A DNA stretch of 64,000 bases from the NCBI GenBank assembly GCA_002280555.1, contig NCEE01000010.1:1-64000 (forward strand), given 5' to 3'. Shown in pieces: positions 53,244 to 61,984 of this stretch. Within the stretch, counting starts at the first letter, position 1. Each line of letters begins with the position of its first letter. The notes under the pieces were generated by a model. That model did no database searches. It had not been told where the DNA came from and worked only from the letters and a program-made list of their open reading frames with translations. The stretch comes from Sphingomonas sp. 32-62-10. Lineage in GTDB: Bacteria > Pseudomonadota > Alphaproteobacteria > Sphingomonadales > Sphingomonadaceae. The translations under genes were made by a program, and so were the position numbers.

Positions 53244-53770
53244 TCGTCGGACTTGATCGGGCCCAGCCCGCTCAATCCGCGCAGATATTGCGCGCGGATA
53301 TTCGTTACGGTGACGCCGGCCCCAACCTCGATCGTCGCTGTGCTCAGCTTCGGCCGCGCCGCGCCGATCCGGATGTTACTTGGCACACCGCCGCCATCGC
53401 GCCAGAAGTTGAACTTGTTCTTGCCATCACGGTCATGCGTGAAGAACAGCGCGTAACGGCCGGGCTTCGGCACTTTGATGCAAATGGCGACGGCACCGGT
53501 TGCGGGCATGGTCGCCCAGACGCGGTGAAATGTTTTGCCCGCCGCAAGCAGCTTGGTGTCGCTTTCCAGAAAATCCTGCTCATTGGCTGGATAGAGCTCA
53601 AGCTTCACCCGCCCGGTACGATCCTTCAGCCCGGTGATATTGGCCTGAATCGCGGGGCCATCACCGTCAATGCATGCCGCGGCGTCCTGACCGCCGACAC
53701 GGGCATCGGCGCCCGATGGCAGGGCAAACAGCGCGGTGGCCAACAGGGCCACACTCAATCGAAACGTCAT
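53240..53770 (-). CDS. DUF2141 exported protein
   Basis: 176 residues with a signal peptide (ending PSGADA). The DUF2141 beta-sandwich pattern is visible: ITGLKDRTGRVKLELYPANE, VWATMPATGAVAICIKVPKP-GRYALFFTHDRDGKNKFNFW, and DGGGVPSNIRIG. Function is unknown; a periplasmic or surface binding role is only a guess. The ATG overlaps the stop of the membrane-protein gene upstream (ATGA), pointing to linked function. Confidence 0.8.
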   Translation of the reverse strand: MTFRLSVALLATALFALPSGADARVGGQDAAACIDGDGPAIQANITGLKDRTGRVKLELYPANEQDFLESDTKLLAAGKTFHRVWATMPATGAVAICIKVPKPGRYALFFTHDRDGKNKFNFWRDGGGVPSNIRIGAARPKLSTATIEVGAGVTVTNIRAQYLRGLSGLGPIKSDD

Positions 53771-54696
53771 ACGCGATTCCTAATCAACGAAAACAGGCTG
53801 AACATGGCAATCAGCCCAGCATGGATCAGCAGCGTAATCCCTGCCGTCACCGCCAACAGCGCCGACAGTCCGTTGTCATAGCCGATCAAGGCGATGGCAA
53901 AATTGGCGAAAAGAAGGTCTTTGTTCGGCACCAGCGGCAATCGAGACACAAGCATCCGGGCCGCGCACAGCATCAGCCACACACCGATAGCGATCGTCGG
54001 CAGCGCAAAATGCCACGCCAGCGCAAGCAGGATGGTGCCGCCAACCAGCCGCAGCGCATGCACCCCGAAAATCCACCACAAGCTGCGGCGCGGGAGCGTG
54101 AAGACGCGGCGCGCGAAGATAAGGAACGGCAGCGAAATCGCGACCAGAATGGCGACCGACCACGCCAGCAGCCGGAAATCTGCGGGCCGGAGCACTTCCC
54201 CCACAAAAGGCAGCGCCATCACCACCAGGGCGAGCGTGATGACATTGCCGGCCATCGCAGAGAGAATGCTGACGTCCTTTACTGCCCCGAACGGCGCCGC
54301 CACCATCCGCGCCCGGGCCTTGGCCCAGGCATAGAAATAGGCCTCCCCCGAATAGCCGATGACGATTTCGTTCGCGATCCGCTTCTTGAACAGCGCCGCC
54401 AGCCCCTCGACCGGAATATGCCACAATCGGCGAAAGATGATGAAGTCACCAACCGGCAGCGCGACGTAGACAAAAACGAAGGTGATGTAGAATAGTGGAT
54501 TGGCGGGCATCGCCTGCCACAATCCCTGCACCCCTGAACCGGCGATGCCGCGCGCCAGCCCAGCCACCATTGCCAATGTCAGCAAGGCACCCAAAATGGC
54601 CGGCCAGCGGCTCTGCGCGGTCACTGCGCTGGCCCCTGGCAGTGGTTCATCCGGCGGCGCCGTCGCTTGGGGCTGCTCGGCCGCCTGAATTACCAT
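53767..54696 (-). CDS. Polytopic membrane protein, possibly LPG-synthase/flippase-like
   Basis: 309 residues with about 7-8 hydrophobic helices after a Pro-rich cytoplasmic N-terminus. The stretch RIANEIVIGYSGEAYFYAWA in a conserved-looking loop recalls the GE(L)-motif loops of the UPF0104/LPG-synthase transmembrane family, but the match is loose. Coupled by ATGA to the DUF2141 gene. It may act on lipids or lipid-linked sugars, given the glycosyltransferases on both sides. Confidence 0.5.
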   Translation of the reverse strand: MVIQAAEQPQATAPPDEPLPGASAVTAQSRWPAILGALLTLAMVAGLARGIAGSGVQGLWQAMPANPLFYITFVFVYVALPVGDFIIFRRLWHIPVEGLAALFKKRIANEIVIGYSGEAYFYAWAKARARMVAAPFGAVKDVSILSAMAGNVITLALVVMALPFVGEVLRPADFRLLAWSVAILVAISLPFLIFARRVFTLPRRSLWWIFGVHALRLVGGTILLALAWHFALPTIAIGVWLMLCAARMLVSRLPLVPNKDLLFANFAIALIGYDNGLSALLAVTAGITLLIHAGLIAMFSLFSLIRNRV

Positions 54697-54918
54697 TGCA
54701 CCATCATCGCTTGATCATCGGCCTTTTGAGATAACAGGAAGCAGAGCCACGATGCCGCGGTGCCACAGGATAAAGACGAAATCCTGCGCTCGCGATGATG
54801 TTCCCTATCGGGCACCACCGGACGGCCACCAAATGATCACGCGACATCCGCGCCTGCGATTGCCTAGATTATCGCTTTCAACGGCAGGTATCTGGGATAA
54901 GGGCGTAATCATTACAAG

Positions 54919-56037
54919 ATGACGTCTTTTTCCTCCCCTAAAGCCGCGCATATCCTGTCGCTGGTTCAAACGCTGCGTGGCGGCGGGGTGGAGCGCACCT
55001 TGTTACGCCTGGCGGGGGACTGGGTTGAGGCGGGGCGGCAAGTAACGCTGCTGATGGGCATGCGCGAAGGGCCGCTTGTAGCCGAATTGCCCGATGGTGT
55101 CAGAATCGTCGAACTCGGCACATCATCATTCCCCGCGCTGCGGGCGTTGCCGGCCATCGCCCGCGATGTGCAGCCCGATCTAATCTTCTGCCCCGGCAAC
55201 CACTATACCAGCATCGCCGGATTCACCCGGCTTCAGCTCGGCCAGGCGGCCCCGCCCATCGTCGCCAAGATATCGAACGCGCTTGCCCGGCCCGATCACC
55301 GCTTTCCGCTGGCACAAGCCTATCGCTGGTGGTTGCGTCGACATCCCCGTTTTATCGATCATTTCGTGGCGATGAGCCCGGCAATGCGCGATGAAGCGAT
55401 TTGCGCGATGCGCGCCGATCCGGCCCGGCTGAGCATCATCGCCAATCCCGCCCCACGCCTGCCGTCAGGCACATCGCCCGCCAATATCCCGGCGCGCCCT
55501 TTGCTGGTCGGGGTCGGTCGACTCGAACTCCAGAAGCGCTGGGACCGGCTGATCGACGCCATCGCGCGCATCGATGATGCGTCGACCCGGCTTATCATTG
55601 TTGGGGAGGGTAGTGCACGCCCAGCATTAGAGGCACAGATTGCGCGGCTTGGGCTTGGCCAGCGGGTCACACTGATCGGCTATCGCAGCAACCCCGCCCC
55701 CTATCTTGCGGCGGCCAGCGCGGTGGTGTTGACATCCGATTTCGAAGGCGTGCCCGGCGTGCTGCGCGAGGCACTGGCGCTAGGAACCCCGGTCGTTGCG
55801 ACCGAATCGAGCGTTGCTGTCCGCGAGATCATCGCTGATCCCACACGCGGCACGATCGTCCCGATCGGCGATCAGATGGCGCTTGTGGCTGCGCTCAACC
55901 ATTGGCTTGGCCCTGATGTGACCAGGCCGATGCCAGTCGCCCCGGCGGGCGAAGATGCGGCCAACGCCTATCTGGCCCTGTTCGATCGGCTGGTCCGCGA
56001 AAGGCGCGATCCAGTGCTGACCCGAGATCGCCGATGA
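54919..56037 (+). CDS. GT4-family glycosyltransferase
   Basis: 372 residues with two Rossmann domains (GT-B). The N-terminal domain has LVQTLRGGGVERTLLRLAGD, and the C-terminal nucleotide-sugar domain has GVGRLELQKRWDRLIDAI, IIVGEGSARPALEAQI and the family motif SDFEGVPGVLREALALGTPVV. It probably adds a sugar to a cell-surface glycan on the cytoplasmic side. The 222 bp before it hold no gene. No strong SD precedes ATG 54919. Confidence 0.88.
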   Translation: MTSFSSPKAAHILSLVQTLRGGGVERTLLRLAGDWVEAGRQVTLLMGMREGPLVAELPDGVRIVELGTSSFPALRALPAIARDVQPDLIFCPGNHYTSIAGFTRLQLGQAAPPIVAKISNALARPDHRFPLAQAYRWWLRRHPRFIDHFVAMSPAMRDEAICAMRADPARLSIIANPAPRLPSGTSPANIPARPLLVGVGRLELQKRWDRLIDAIARIDDASTRLIIVGEGSARPALEAQIARLGLGQRVTLIGYRSNPAPYLAAASAVVLTSDFEGVPGVLREALALGTPVVATESSVAVREIIADPTRGTIVPIGDQMALVAALNHWLGPDVTRPMPVAPAGEDAANAYLALFDRLVRERRDPVLTRDRR

Positions 56038-56059
56038 AAACGGAGGTAGCCGCCGGGCG

Positions 56060-57001
56060 TTATCGTGCGCGGCTGCTTGCACCTGCCTGTGCCGCCACCT
56101 TGGGTGCTGTGTCGGCGGGCGCCTGCGCTGCCTGGAGCGACGTGCCGGCACGTCCGCTACGGAATGCAGTAAACCAGCTGATCGGGTTCCAGGTGCTGCT
56201 GCCATCGACGGAGAAAGTGATAAACTCGGCCCGCCCGCCCAGATTTTCCCATGGCACCGGGCCGCCAAGCCCCTTGTCGGGCTCACCCAGCGCAAATCGG
56301 CTATCGGCGCTGCGATCGCGATTATCCCCCATCAGAAAGACGTGGTTCGCGGGAATTTTCACTGCCGGATAATCATCGCCCGGGCTATACCCTAGCTCGA
56401 CCGTATCGTACGTCCGGCCATTGGGCAGCGTTTCGGTGACGATCGGCAAATGGCATTCGAACACGCCATTGCGGCTGGCCCGCAATGCCCCCGAATAATC
56501 GGTGCAGGTTGCGTTGGCATCGACCGGAATCAGCTTGTCGTGGATCGGGCCGCGCTTAACCGGGGTGCCATTCAGCACCACCACGCCGCGCCGAACCTCG
56601 AGAGTATCGCCGGGCAGGCCAATCACGCGCTTGATATAATCCTCGTTCGATCCCGGCGGGGTGACGATCACCACATCACCCCGCGTCGGCAACCGGCCGA
56701 ACAACCGGCCCGGAATGAATGGCAGCAGGTGAAAGGTCGGCGATACGAACGAAAAACCGTAAGGGTATTTCGTCACCACCAGCCGATCACCGATCAGCAA
56801 GCCGGGCAACATCGATTCGGATGGAATATAGAACGGCTTGGCGACCAGACTGTGAAAGCCGAGCACGGCGAGGATCAGCCAGAAAATGCCGCGTGCCTCG
56901 CCCAGCCAGTCGGTACCTGCCTTTGCCGCCGCCGGTGAGTCATCACCGCTATTGGCATCGTGCTGACCAATACCGTCGACCGTCAACTCTTCACCCGACA
57001 T
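56060..57001 (-). CDS. lepB: Signal peptidase I
   Basis: 313 residues from ATG 57001 (AAGGAA upstream; GTG 57004 also in frame). A membrane helix at about 40-58 precedes the catalytic Ser in PFYIPSESMLPG. The general base Lys is in DYIKRVIGLPGD, and box E is MGDNRDRSADSR. It removes signal peptides on the outer face of the inner membrane. Its start overlaps the acpS end. The C-terminal Ala-rich tail is unusual but harmless-looking. Confidence 0.96.
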   Translation of the reverse strand: MSGEELTVDGIGQHDANSGDDSPAAAKAGTDWLGEARGIFWLILAVLGFHSLVAKPFYIPSESMLPGLLIGDRLVVTKYPYGFSFVSPTFHLLPFIPGRLFGRLPTRGDVVIVTPPGSNEDYIKRVIGLPGDTLEVRRGVVVLNGTPVKRGPIHDKLIPVDANATCTDYSGALRASRNGVFECHLPIVTETLPNGRTYDTVELGYSPGDDYPAVKIPANHVFLMGDNRDRSADSRFALGEPDKGLGGPVPWENLGGRAEFITFSVDGSSTWNPISWFTAFRSGRAGTSLQAAQAPADTAPKVAAQAGASSRAR

Positions 57002-57425
57002 CACTATCGTTCCTTACGCGTGTTTCCGTCTTGACGGCTTCAATGATAACAAAGGCCTGCGCCCAGGGATGATCATCGGTCAGCGTCAAATGTATGTGCG
57101 CGCGGTGGCCTTCGGGCGTCATTGCGTCAAGCATTGCCTTTGCTCCCCCGGTCAGCGCGAGCGTCGGCGCGCCGCTGCGCGCGTTGACGACCCCGATATC
57201 CTTCATGAACACGCCGCGTTTAAATCCCGTTCCCACCGCCTTGGAAAATGCCTCCTTGGCAGCAAATCGTTTGGCATATGTGCCGGCGCGGCTGAATGGA
57301 CGCTGAGCGGCTTTGGCGCGTTCGACATCGGTGAACACCCGGTTTTCGAACCGTGCGCCAAATCGGTCGAGCGACGCCTGGATGCGTTCGATGTTGCACA
57401 GGTCTGATCCCAGGCCGATGATCAC
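56991..57425 (-). CDS. acpS: Holo-ACP synthase AcpS
   Basis: 144 residues from a GTG at 57425 that gives M-IIGLGSDLCNIERIQ, the normal AcpS beginning; ATG 57437 would add four residues. Family motifs are RVFTDVERAKA, YAKRFAAKEAFSKAVGTGF and HIHLTLTDDHPWAQAFVIIE. It moves phosphopantetheine from CoA onto acyl carrier protein and is essential. The GTG overlaps TGA of a hydrophobic frame upstream (57422-57502), evidence that a gene used to end there. Confidence 0.94.
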   Translation of the reverse strand: MIIGLGSDLCNIERIQASLDRFGARFENRVFTDVERAKAAQRPFSRAGTYAKRFAAKEAFSKAVGTGFKRGVFMKDIGVVNARSGAPTLALTGGAKAMLDAMTPEGHRAHIHLTLTDDHPWAQAFVIIEAVKTETRVRNDSDVG

Positions 57426-57726
57426 TGAAACCCCCATGCGGCAAAGAACAGCGCCGCCAACACGGGGCAGAAAAACAGCGCAACGCAAACGATGGTCGTC
57501 AGGCGAGGAGCCCCATCGCTATCATCCCGACGCTCGCAATCACCCCCGGTCCGGCGCGTTCGACCAGGATATCAATCATGCCTTGGCCGGTAAGATCAGG
57601 CTTTACCGCAATTGCCACGATCAACGGGCTGAGCGCGATCAGAACGGACAACGCCAGATCGAGCGCCACCAGCAGCCGCACCGGCACGGACATGCCTGCA
57701 CGCACGCGGCGGCCGGTTGCGTTCAC
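57422..57726 (-). pseudogene. Small membrane protein gene between pdxJ and acpS, apparently frameshifted
   Basis: A GTG at 57726 overlaps the pdxJ stop (GTGA) and opens a 75-residue frame ending at 57499. It has one full helix (LLVALDLALSVLIALSPLIV) and a cut-short second (VIASVGMIAMGLLA). The next frame, without any ATG/GTG start, continues from 57502 for 26 codons as LTTIVCVALFFCPVLAALFF then AAWGFQ. It stops with TGA overlapping the acpS GTG. Joined by a -1 shift the two give about 101 residues with hydrophobic helices and operon-style overlaps at both ends. A one-base loss or sequence error is most likely; the 75-residue product may still be made. Confidence 0.6.
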
Positions 57727-58451
57727 CGCGCCACATCCATCGCCGCGCGCATCGCCCGCACGGCATCGCCCAACCCCAGAAAAATCGCATCGGCGATCAG
57801 CGAATGGCCGATATTCAATTCACGCAGCTGGGGGATCGCGGCGATCGGCGCAACATTATCTACCGTCAGCCCGTGCCCGGCATGCACCTCGATCCCATTC
57901 TTGGCGGCAAGCGCAGCGGCATCAATCAGGCGCTGCAGTTCGGCAGTGCGCGCATCGCCGGTCATTTCGGCATAGGCACCGGTGTGCAGCTCGATCACTG
58001 GCGCGCCCAGGCGCAGTGCTGCATCAATCTGACGGGCGGCAGGCTCCACGAACAGCGAGACGCGGATTCCCGAATCCTGCAGTGCGCTGACCATCGGGGC
58101 GAGGTGGTTATGCATGCCGGCCGCATCCAATCCGCCTTCGGTGGTGCGTTCCTCGCGCTTTTCGGGAACGATGCACGCGGCGTGCGGGCGGTGGCGCAGC
58201 GCAATCGCCAACATCTCTTCGGTTGCCGCCATTTCCAGATTGAGCGGGATCGTCAGCTCGGCGACCAGCCGGGCGATATCATCATCGGTGATGTGGCGCC
58301 GATCTTCACGCAGATGCGCGGTAATGCCATCGGCGCCCGCCTCGGCCGCCACCAGCGCGGCGCGCACAGGATCAGGATAACCCACGCCGCGCGCATTGCG
58401 CACCGTCGCGACGTGATCGATGTTGACGCCGAGCCTGAGGAATTCGGTCAT
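57723..58451 (-). CDS. pdxJ: Pyridoxine 5'-phosphate synthase PdxJ
   Basis: 242 residues. It condenses DXP with 3-amino-2-oxopropyl phosphate to form pyridoxine 5'-phosphate. The TIM-barrel motifs are LRLGVNIDHVATVRNARG, EAGADGITAHLREDRRHI, PLNLEMAATEEM, IELHTGAYA and EVHAGHGLTVDNV. ATGA overlap with pyrE upstream and GTGA overlap with the small membrane gene downstream indicate one operon. Confidence 0.97.
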   Translation of the reverse strand: MTEFLRLGVNIDHVATVRNARGVGYPDPVRAALVAAEAGADGITAHLREDRRHITDDDIARLVAELTIPLNLEMAATEEMLAIALRHRPHAACIVPEKREERTTEGGLDAAGMHNHLAPMVSALQDSGIRVSLFVEPAARQIDAALRLGAPVIELHTGAYAEMTGDARTAELQRLIDAAALAAKNGIEVHAGHGLTVDNVAPIAAIPQLRELNIGHSLIADAIFLGLGDAVRAMRAAMDVAR

Positions 58452-59032
58452 GCCGCCAGCCCCCGGCTACCCGGCTTCACCGCCGGAATCGCCGCCAGTT
58501 CAGGCGGCAAGGCGTCGGCGGGATAGGCCGGGATGTCGAGCGTGCAGAGCGACACCAACGGCACACCGATATCCGCGCGACCGTTCGACCGATCGATCAA
58601 GCAGGCTGCGCCCAGCAATTCACCGGGATGTTGGCGGATGGCAGCGATACACTCGCGCGACGACAAGCCGGTCGTTACCAGATCCTCGACCATCACGATG
58701 CGAGCACCCACTGGAATCTCGAAATTGCGGCGCAGCTGAAATTCGCCGGCCTCACGCTCGACGAACACCGCCAGGCACCCCAGCGCCCGTGCCGTCTCAT
58801 ACCCCGGAATGATTCCGCCGATCGCGGGAGAGACGATTATGTCGACATGCCCAAATTGGGTAGTGATCAACTCGGCAAGTGCGGTGCACAGCCGGGCGGT
58901 CCGCACCGGATCCTGAAACACACGCATCTTTTGCAGGAAAACCGGCGACCTAAGGCCCGACGAGAGGATGAAATGCCCTTCCAGCAGCGCATCGGCGTCG
59001 CGAAACTCGGCCAGCACCTCGTCCTGGGTCAT
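58448..59032 (-). CDS. pyrE: Orotate phosphoribosyltransferase PyrE
   Basis: 194 residues. It makes OMP from orotate and PRPP in pyrimidine synthesis. It has the N-terminal LLEGHFILSSGLRSPVFLQK, VSPAIGGIIPGYETARALG and the PRPP loop (normally VVEDVVTTG), here RIVMVEDLVTTGLSSRECI. First gene of the pyrE-pdxJ-acpS-lepB group and divergent from coxB across 208 bp. Confidence 0.96.
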   Translation of the reverse strand: MTQDEVLAEFRDADALLEGHFILSSGLRSPVFLQKMRVFQDPVRTARLCTALAELITTQFGHVDIIVSPAIGGIIPGYETARALGCLAVFVEREAGEFQLRRNFEIPVGARIVMVEDLVTTGLSSRECIAAIRQHPGELLGAACLIDRSNGRADIGVPLVSLCTLDIPAYPADALPPELAAIPAVKPGSRGLAA

Positions 59033-59240
59033 GATTGTCGTGCGTCCTTGGCCATTTATCTTGGGGGATTTAGGGCGGCGTGATAGGGTTCACCATAGTG
59101 TCGCGCAACGCCAGTGCCAAAAAAGCTGCGCAAAAGCTTGAGGCCGGGGGGGTGGGTGCGTATAGGCCCCGCCTAAAGGGCGTATCCTCGCGCAGACGCA
59201 GGGCTGGTAAGCGCCGTAAATTATAGGGCAACGAATCGAG

Positions 59241-60350
59241 ATGACCATGACCGGGCGTATGACGGGGCTGAAGACAATCGCGATGGCGGCCGGGCTGATG
59301 CTCGCCAGCGTCGCGCAGGCAGCGGCACCGGCCCCTGAACAGGCACCTGCTGCGGCACCCGGCGTGACCATTTCGGCCGAAACCGCGGCAGCACCAGCCA
59401 CAACCACGCCCCCAACTGCCGCACCCGCCACAGTTGATCCGATGCTCGCCGATAATGGCGGCCCTGCGATCGCCCCCGTTACCGGGGTCGGGCAGCCAGT
59501 CGACAAGTTCATGGGCGTGCAGGATCAGGTTACGCCCACCGGTCGTCGTGCAGCGTGGATGCATGATGTTATCCTGATGCCGGTCATCACGGCGATCTCG
59601 ATTTTCGTCCTGCTGCTGCTGATGTACGCGATGTGGCGTTATCGCCGCGCGGCCAACCCGGTCGCCTCGAAGACGTCGCACAACACGACCATTGAAGTGA
59701 TCTGGACGCTCGCGCCGGTTGTCATCCTGGTGCTGATCGCGGTGCCTTCGATCGGGCTGTTGCAGGCCCAGTTCAAGCCAGCCCCCGCCAATGCCATTAC
59801 GCTGAAGGCAATCGGCAACCAGTGGTACTGGTCTTACCAGTATCCAGACAATGGCGGGTTCGAAATCACGTCGAACATGCTGAAGGAGAAGGGCGCGACC
59901 GCGCCGGGCGAGCGTGCCCGCACCGATGCCGACGGCCCGGCGCTGCTCGCGACGGACAACCGCATCGTGCTGCCGGTTGGCGTGCCAATCCGCTTGCTGA
60001 CCACCTCGAACGACGTAATCCACGCCTGGGCGATGCCTGCCTTCTGGATCAAGCTCGACGCTATTCCCGGCCGCATCAACGAAACCAGCTTCACCATCGA
60101 AAAACCCGGCGTCTATTTCGGCCAGTGTTCGGAACTGTGCGGCGCGCGTCATGGTTATATGCCGATCACGGTCGCAGCCGTGGACAAGGCAACATTTGAC
60201 AAATGGGTGGTCGCCAAGGGCGGCACGGTAAAGGGTGCGGCGCCTGCTCCGGCAGCTGATGCACCTCCAGCTCCTGCAGCCGACGCTGCCCCAGCCAATG
60301 CAACTGACGCCGCGGCTCCTGCCGCCGGTGCCCCACAGGCGGACAAGTAA
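59241..60350 (+). CDS. coxB: Cytochrome c oxidase subunit II
   Basis: 369 residues. The signal peptide ends ASVAQAAA, followed by an Ala/Pro-rich linker and two membrane helices (about 112-134 and 151-172). The CuA domain has the aromatic path GNQWYWSYQYPD and the binuclear copper site HAWAMPAFWIKLDAIPG / GQCSELCGARHGYMPI. It accepts electrons from cytochrome c. A long Ala/Pro tail ends the chain. ATG 59241 begins the oxidase operon, with coxA 4 bp behind. Confidence 0.96.
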   Translation: MTMTGRMTGLKTIAMAAGLMLASVAQAAAPAPEQAPAAAPGVTISAETAAAPATTTPPTAAPATVDPMLADNGGPAIAPVTGVGQPVDKFMGVQDQVTPTGRRAAWMHDVILMPVITAISIFVLLLLMYAMWRYRRAANPVASKTSHNTTIEVIWTLAPVVILVLIAVPSIGLLQAQFKPAPANAITLKAIGNQWYWSYQYPDNGGFEITSNMLKEKGATAPGERARTDADGPALLATDNRIVLPVGVPIRLLTTSNDVIHAWAMPAFWIKLDAIPGRINETSFTIEKPGVYFGQCSELCGARHGYMPITVAAVDKATFDKWVVAKGGTVKGAAPAPAADAPPAPAADAAPANATDAAAPAAGAPQADK

Positions 60351-60354
60351 GACC

Positions 60355-61939
60355 ATGACCGATATCGCCCTCACCCCCTCAGCCTTCCAGGCGCATGGCG
60401 ACGATGCGCATCATCATGATGCCGATCATAAGCCGGGTTTCTTCGCGCGTTGGTTCATGTCGACCAACCACAAAGATATCGGCACGCTGTACCTGATCTT
60501 CGCGATCGTCGCGGGCATCATCGGCGGTGCCATTTCGGGCATGATGCGCGCCGAACTCGCCAATCCGGGCATCCAGTATCTCGGCTATTGGGCAACCTTC
60601 CTGCCCGGCGGTGAGCAGGGCCTCCAACTGGTTCGTGCCGATCATGATCGGCGCGCCCGACATGGCGTTCCCCCGCATGAACAACATCTCGTTCTGGCTG
60701 CTGATCCCCAGCTTCACGCTGCTGCTGGCATCGCCCTTTTTCGGCGGCGCAGGCACCGGCTGGACGGTTTATGCCCCGCTGTCGACCTATGGTGAGCCCG
60801 GCCCTGCGGTCGACATGGCGATCCTGTCGCTCCATCTTGCGGGCGCAAGCTCGATCCTGGGGGCGATCAACTTCATCACCACCATCTTCAACATGCGTGC
60901 ACCGGGCATGACGCTGCACAAGATGCCGCTGTTCGTGTGGTCGGTGCTGGTCACCGCCTTCCTGCTGCTGCTCGCGCTCCCCGTGCTCGCTGCAGCGATC
61001 ACGATGCTTCTGACCGATCGTAACTTCGGTACCACCTTCTTCGATCCCGCCGGTGGCGGCGATCCAGTGCTCTACCAGCATCTCTTCTGGTTCTTCGGCC
61101 ATCCCGAAGTGTACATCATGATTTTGCCCGGCTTCGGCATCGTCAGCCAGATCATCTCGACCTTCTCGAAAAAGCCGATCTTCGGCTATCTCGGCATGGC
61201 CTATGCCATGGTCGCGATCGGCGTGGTCGGCTTCGTCGTCTGGGCGCACCACATGTTCACCACCGGCCTCAGCGTGAACGTGAAGATGTACTTCACCGCC
61301 GCGACGATGATCATCGCGGTGCCGACCGGCATCAAGATTTTCAGCTGGATCGCAACGATGTGGGGGGGCTCGATGAGCTACAAGACCCCGATGATGTGGT
61401 CGATCGGCTTTATCTTCATGTTCACCGTCGGCGGCGTGACCGGTGTGGTGCTCGCCAATGGCGGCATCGACGATTACATGCAGGATACCTACTACGTCGT
61501 CGCGCATTTCCATTATGTGCTGTCGCTTGGCGCGGTGTTCAGCCTGTTTGCGGGCTTCACCTACTGGTTCCCGAAAATGTCGGGCAAAATGCTCAGCGAA
61601 GGGCTTGGCCAGCTGCACTTCTGGATGTTCTTCGTCGGCGTGAACGTGCTGTTCTTCCCGATGCACTTCCTGGGCCTGCAGGGCATGCCGCGCCGCATTC
61701 CTGACTATACCGGCGAATATGCGACCTATAATTATGTCGCGACGGTCGGTTATATGATCATGGCAACGAGCATGATCGTGTTCTTTGCCAATGTTTTGAT
61801 GGCGCTGCGGTCGGGCAAGCCCGCGGGTGACAACCCATGGGGCGAGGGGGCGACGACGCTGGAATGGACGCTGTCCAGCCCGCCGCCGTTCCACCAGTTC
61901 GAAACGCTGCCTGTGATCGAGGACGCCCCCAAGCACTGA
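60355..61939 (+). pseudogene. coxA: Cytochrome c oxidase subunit I, frameshifted with an internal deletion
   Basis: Residues 1 to about 89 are normal CoxA (FFARWFMSTNHKDIGTLYLI, MMRAELANPGIQYLGYW). At about 60613-60625 the frame changes by +1 and the protein resumes at NWFVPIMIGAPDMAFPRMNN. Roughly 30-40 residues are missing: the end of loop 1-2 and TM2, which normally carries LITAHG..M with a haem a His ligand. The rest is intact: HPEVYI for CuB/Tyr, the loop WAHHMF and VVAHFHYVLSLG for haem a/a3. As given it cannot make a working oxidase. A deletion of n = 2 mod 3 bases, or an assembly error, explains it. Confidence 0.85.
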
Positions 61940-61949
61940 TGTGCTGAAC

Positions 61950-61973
61950 CCCCTCCCGCCCGCGCGGGAGGGG
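61950..61973. promoter_or_regulatory. 10-bp hairpin before ctaB, next to its ribosome site
   Basis: CCCCTCCCGC (61950-61959) and GCGGGAGGGG (61964-61973) pair perfectly around CCGC, 10 bp after the coxA stop. The 3' arm runs into GGGGAGGAAA, the ctaB ribosome site (ATG 61985). It could attenuate transcription after coxA or hide the ctaB start. The same type of palindrome is common between sphingomonad genes. Confidence 0.5.
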
Positions 61974-61984
61974 AGGAAATTGAC

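Noticed and set aside
59070..60374. Minus-strand open frame of 434 codons
   Set aside because: Antisense to coxB with Arg/Gly/Cys-rich low-information sequence; the CuA motifs on the plus strand are decisive.
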